Below, piece by piece: positions 59,706 through 64,000 of a stretch of 64,000 nucleotides of DNA. Numbering within the stretch: the stretch's first letter is position 1; each line of letters starts with the position of its first letter. The translations under genes were made by a program, and so were the position numbers. This stretch comes from Cryptomeria japonica (Eukaryota; Streptophyta; Pinopsida; Cupressales; Cupressaceae), in assembly GCF_030272615.1 (NCBI RefSeq), contig NC_081406.1:262278124-262342123 (forward strand), read 5' to 3'. The notes under the pieces are model-generated. The model was given only the letters and a program-made list of their open reading frames with translations, searched no databases and was not told the DNA's origin.

Positions 59706-61000
59706 TACTATATTATTTTCTCTATGGTGGGGTAGCTGTGGTCCGGTTAGAGGGGAGAATTAATTAGATATTAACTCTTACTTTATACTTAAAAAACAAG
59801 GTTTATAAGATGGGGGAATTTTAGAAAGATCAATGTGAATTTTTAGCATAAATTGGGTATATTTTAATTGTACAATTGTATAAAAAATAATATAGATATA
59901 TTATCATTATAAGATTTAGAAACATGTTATGACAGTGATGGAAGACAAGTCAAGGATTACAAATATCTAAAAAGGTGGAGATAAGGGAAAGATAATAGGC
60001 ATGTGACAAGACTTCGGATGGGTTTTTCACATTAGAGACACTAGAATGGACAATATAGCAAGAAGAGGAGATATATAAACAAACCACCTACATAAAATGA
60101 AGGAGCAACTAATTGACCAAGATGGTACTAAATTTCAAGGTGAGAAGGAAATAAAAAATGGTTTTGATCCAAAAGAGGCTCACTAGGGGAAAAGTTGAAA
60201 TGGAACCTAGTTCAGAGAAAAGATTGTTCCCCACAAATGTGGATGTGGCGACAAGCACAAATCACATCTCTTTGTTTCTAAGATTACATGCAACAAGAAA
60301 ATTATAATAAATAAGACAATTTGACGAATTTTTTTTATCAAAATTTATTTCAAAATTGGGAGCTATGTTAATGGGCATGGTGGGGAAGTTGAATGGTTCT
60401 TAATGATCCCACCAAGGATAAATTCTTTATGATCCCACCAAGTGTTTTTACCTCCATCAATGGACTTTGCATTAAATATTTGGTTTTTTCATTCAAAAAT
60501 AAATTGTAAAATTTGAATTTTAAAAGAAAAATTGCATGCTTTGTATTAGGGGATTTCATGTCTCCTTCATGGTTTTTGTAAGGATCATTTTAAAACCATG
60601 CTAAAAAGTTTGTATGCCAAGTTTTGTTCCTTGTTTTTTGTGCCACACTATTTTGTGTTGAGTCATGATGGCTGTAGGTGTACTAGAGATTCACAAGAGA
60701 GTGTCTCATACTATTTTTTGGGGGTTCAAAGTGATTTGATGATATCTCATGTTAGAGTTTTCTTAACAAGTGATAACTAACGACATTTTTTTAAATACAA
60801 TTAACCAAGATAATGATACTATGGCACATCTAGAGCACATGTATACACTATTATGATCATATAAGTAATTCCTACTCTAGGAGCATTAAATCTTGGAGGT
60901 TAGGTTCCTTTTGTGGGCATGTTGATTCATACCCAACTTTGCTTAGCATCCATTGGATCTTTTTCTAACATTCCTTACCTTATATCTACCGTGTTATCCA
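59706..61000. other. unassigned DNA between the direct repeats
   Basis: No firm feature. A short frame near 60098-60170 reads HKMKEQLIDQDGTKFQGEKE, faintly like the linker before LINE reverse transcriptases, but it is too short to call. Confidence 0.3.
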
Positions 61001-61185
61001 TGTGTCATTGTGCATTCCTAATAAGAGTATCTTGTCTTATGTGCCATTGGTGTGTGTTCTCAATAAGAGTCACATTTTTTTTGTATCATTGGTGTGGGTG
61101 TTCAATGAAAGTATCTTCTTGTCTGTGCCATTGGTGTATGTGTCCAATCAGAATATCTTTTTTGTGAGACATTGGTGTTTGTGCA
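61001..61185. repeat. ~42-bp minisatellite, over four copies
   Basis: The word cattg(g)tgt recurs at 61006, 61045, 61087, 61129 and 61170. Spacing is 39, 42, 42 and 41 bases. Each unit continues with ttc.aat.a.agtatctt. Confidence 0.82.
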
Positions 61186-61364
61186 CATTGATTAATTTAT
61201 TCTTCCACCGTGTGATGTTAGTTGTGTGATTCTTGTAATATGTATATGCTATGTGTACACTTTGTGTATGGTGTATGTGTAAGCCTTCTCCCAATGTGTT
61301 TGATGTGAGTGTGCTCTTGGCTCATGTGACTATCTCCTAACACGTTGAGAGTGGACCTTTGGGT

Positions 61365-62360
61365 ACCTCTAGAAGGTAGACCATGCGACATGTTGGTTAG
61401 GAGTATAAAAAATTCCTCAACCAACAAATGAATATGTGACTACGAGGACAAATAACAATGTATAACTTCAATTTGATAGTTCATAACTTAATGGTGGGAC
61501 AAAAGACTATGATTACAAAAAATAATTCATAACTTGAGTTTGGCAATTTAAGCTTGAGTGCTAGATTGCTCATCTTTTGTTCCCCTATTAGTAATTGACG
61601 TTGGATTGTAGAGTTGTAAATAGTTTGTTGAAGATTTTTTTTTGACCATTTAAACATTATGACATGCAATGTGTTCATGTTAATTTGTTGTATCCATTTT
61701 GCACTACAATGGATTTTCATATTTTATGAAATTTCCTTTTACAAATCTGACAACTTATTACATTAGAATACAAATAAAATAAAATAAAGCATTAAACAAA
61801 TAAACTTGAACTTACAATTTATAATGTTGTTATAGATAGAAAACTCAAAAGGCTATACAACATGATGTATTTATAGGCATGTTATGCACCAAACATGTTG
61901 TTGATGTGTGCACTTACACATTTGATGCAATGATATTACATTGTGATACATCATTTGTTTTTTTTTATAGAACAATTGACATCATATCCTATTAATATAA
62001 AACAATTCTATTTTTATTACTAAAATTCACAATTAATATATACCTCTTTTATTTTTATACTTATTTTTTTAATAATTAATAATAAGTCCACTTTATCAAT
62101 ATGTAGACCACCTACTCTAAGACCCCACACCACTTGTAGTCTTCTAAAAAGATTTGAAAAGCACTATATTATTTTTGTTTAACACATAGAAATCCTTAAT
62201 CTAGGGGCATATAAAAGTGTGGAGCTCAAGGTTGGTGAACATGCAGCTTTCCAAATGGTTCGGTGCCTTCTATCAGGGGAGGCCTCACACATGACCGCGG
62301 GGCGCCGCCAAACTTATTCACAAGCCACTTATGACCGTGGGGGTATTTTTAAAAATGAGC
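61365..62360. repeat. ~1.1-kb direct repeat, copy 2
   Basis: This is the partner of 58510-59705, about 2.85 kb downstream in the same orientation. The GC-rich tail (62090-62325) is again the most conserved part. The sequence just upstream (61275-61362) matches 23716-23802. Confidence 0.85.
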
Positions 62361-62659
62361 CTGTCTAATCAAAGATTCTAATGGCATACGTTTAGTTTAA
62401 TAATTTGAACAAATAGATATTTTGATGTATTTATTTATTTTTTAAGAAATTAGATTATAGAATTAAAAAATTGTTACTTGTTTGACATTGGAAAAGTAAG
62501 CATTTATTAAAAGATGAATGTGAATTTTTGGTCAATTTCAAGTGAGATACTTGTAATTTAGTATATATTTTTTGAATAATTATTTAATAAGTATATTTTG
62601 TATTATAAATTAGGTATATTTTAATTATAAAATTATATAATAAATAATATAAATGTATT

Positions 62660-63225
62660 ATTGGTCTGTTAATGGGTTTCAAAGGGTTTATCCTATTCTA
62701 AAGGCTAATGAAGAAGTGGCGTAGCAAAAACTGGATCAAGGGAGGATTAAAATTAATTTTGATGGAGCATCAAAAGGTAATCATGGACCCTCGGGTGCAA
62801 GATGTGTTGCAAGGAATGAATACAATGTCATCTTAACAATTGGCGCTCAAAAACTAAAGTATGACACAAACAATGAAGTAAAAGCACAAGCAACTTTGCT
62901 AGCTAGTCGACTATCAGTCTCAAAACTACACTTAGAAGGAGATTCACATATTATAGTTAATGCAATCTCATTAGGAGAGGCCCTACACACATCCCAATAG
63001 ACCCAAAATTAGAAACTCAACAAATTCATCAAGTTGATTATCAAGAAGCTTCATAATTTCCAAGACTTCAAAATATCACACATCAAGAGAGAAGGCAATA
63101 CGATTGCAGATAGGGCTTCAAATTGGGGTTGTGGTGTGAATGGAATAGATAGAATTGACTGGTGGGAAGACTTGTGCCATGTACCCTTTGAATTAGGTGG
63201 AGAGGGCACTAGATGTGCAAGGTAG
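62660..63225 (+). pseudogene. RNase H (RVT_3-type) domain pseudogene
   Basis: One frame reads KINFDGASKGNHGPSGARCV, TNNEVKAQATLLASRLS, LHLEGDSHIIVNAIS and IKREGNTIADRASNWGC. These are the four acidic sites (D, E, D, D) of RNase H in order. Stops occur before QKLDQG and twice after ALHTSQ, all TAG. The domain is typical of the C-terminal end of plant LINE polyproteins or stand-alone reverse-transcriptase-like proteins. No reverse transcriptase lies upstream in the window, so it is a truncated copy. Confidence 0.85.
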
Positions 63226-63560
63226 GATGGGATACAATGGTATCGACAAGCAAATGCATTTGACTAGATGTTGAAGTCGTACCAGCTTAAGGACACCGCT
63301 AGTGCAGAAGATCATTGAAGCACTTCAAATCAACACTGCTAGATGCAGAGTTTACTGGCATATATGGGTAGAGTATTCAAGATAGACAACCCATCTCCAA
63401 AGATATATTCCCTTCCCTATTGCAAAGCATTCAAACTTTGTGGATTTGATATGGTTATGTGTAGGTGCAACTGAGAGAGGGTAGCGTCTAGGGTCAAAAG
63501 ATTCAAGATGGAAGCAAACTTCTTCCTTGCATGCCGAAATAGCAAGGGGCTTTTAAGGGG
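63226..63560 (+). other. linker between RNase H remnant and next coding remnant
   Basis: All frames have stops and nothing is recognised. Confidence 0.35.
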
Positions 63561-63937
63561 GTGATCATAGAGGAAAGAATGCACAACATTTTCAAGATAG
63601 AGGATCCACAATTCCTACGCATGACAATCATGTTCTTAGGAGAAGCATACATGAAATCTACATTTAGATTTCGAACAAATACAAATGTGGCTTCTATTTT
63701 TTTGGCCTGGTGTTTGGAACTAGGAATGAAGGAAGATGGTAAATGGGTAATGAGGGAGTGTGTAAGGGAGGAATAAAGGAGGGGTTGAACATGTTCTTAG
63801 CTATGGCTCATCCTAGGGAAGGTTTCATCACCAAGAGTGGAGAATGGGTCAATGTTGTTGGGTTTGAACCCCCACAGAGACCCTTTTTGGTGTGGGGTGC
63901 AGATGATGATCAGGGAGATCAAAGAGCTGAAGCATAA
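63561..63937 (+). pseudogene. unrecognised coding remnant
   Basis: Two overlapping frames join across a one-base shift near 63770. The first has HNIFKIEDPQFLRMTIMFLG, STFRFRTNTNVASIFLAWCL and GKWVMRECVREE. The second has GLNMFLAMAHPREGFITKSG and EWVNVVGFEPPQ. The text is protein-like, but I know no family for it. It may be the 3' part of the element that carries the RNase H domain. Confidence 0.5.
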
Positions 63938-64000
63938 GACTATTGAAGGCATATCCAAGATAAAATAAGAAACAGAGAAGTTGCACTTCGGGATCAAGAG

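Noticed and set aside
60098-60200. Possible LINE linker peptide
   Set aside because: Only about 20 codons look protein-like, there are no motifs and stops surround it.

Overview
The window looks like intergenic DNA from a large plant genome, probably a gymnosperm such as a conifer. That placing is inference. It rests on AT-rich sequence, deeply nested and decayed LTR retrotransposons, many in-frame stops at former CpG or CAG/CGA/TGG codons, and only one clearly intact host gene. I see no bacterial features, CRISPR arrays, rRNA genes or canonical tRNA genes.

Left part (1-19300). A minus-strand Ty1/copia element (841-10498) keeps both LTRs, a tRNA-iMet-type primer site and pieces of gag, protease, integrase and RNase H. 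Its reverse transcriptase has been replaced by a short fragment of a 215-bp dispersed repeat. A related solo LTR with target duplication GAATT sits in its integrase, and a truncated plus-strand Ty3 gag unit (6324-8976) sits in its gag. Further right are a solo LTR with target duplication TATGT (11312-12936), a copia-type LTR remnant, a decayed PIF1-type helicase (15450-16560) and a diverged ~477-bp tandem duplication.

Host gene (20108-21084, minus). A two-exon group VII ERF transcription factor of 284 residues begins with MCGG, the Cys N-degron signature of plant oxygen sensing, and has a complete AP2 domain. A short upstream ATG overlaps its start, and a TATA box and ACGT/GCC motifs lie upstream.

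Middle part (21600-28900). This holds a 68-bp tandem repeat, a short coding fragment of unknown type, a 3.9-kb non-autonomous LTR element (23805-27724) with a perfect 28-bp inverted repeat inside, and an isolated LTR.

Nest (28929-56659). Three LTR elements lie inside one another. The outermost is an old plus-strand Ty3-like element with strongly diverged LTRs. Its leader carries a ~3.3-kb foldback structure made of pyrimidine/purine tandem arrays. A large plus-strand element (about 39075-54681) with a zinc-knuckle ORF1 and a Lys/Glu-rich ORF2, but no visible reverse transcriptase, is inserted in it. Inside that ORF2 is a young minus-strand Ty3-like Gag-Pro element (42104-49919) with a perfect AGTAG target duplication. 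The innermost and outermost elements share primer-site type, polypurine-tract type and gag-protease homology, so they belong to one non-autonomous group.

Right part (56660-64000). There is a ~1.1-kb direct repeat pair with a conserved GC-rich tail, a ~42-bp minisatellite, a LINE-type RNase H pseudogene that keeps its acidic residues, and an unrecognised coding remnant reaching the window edge.
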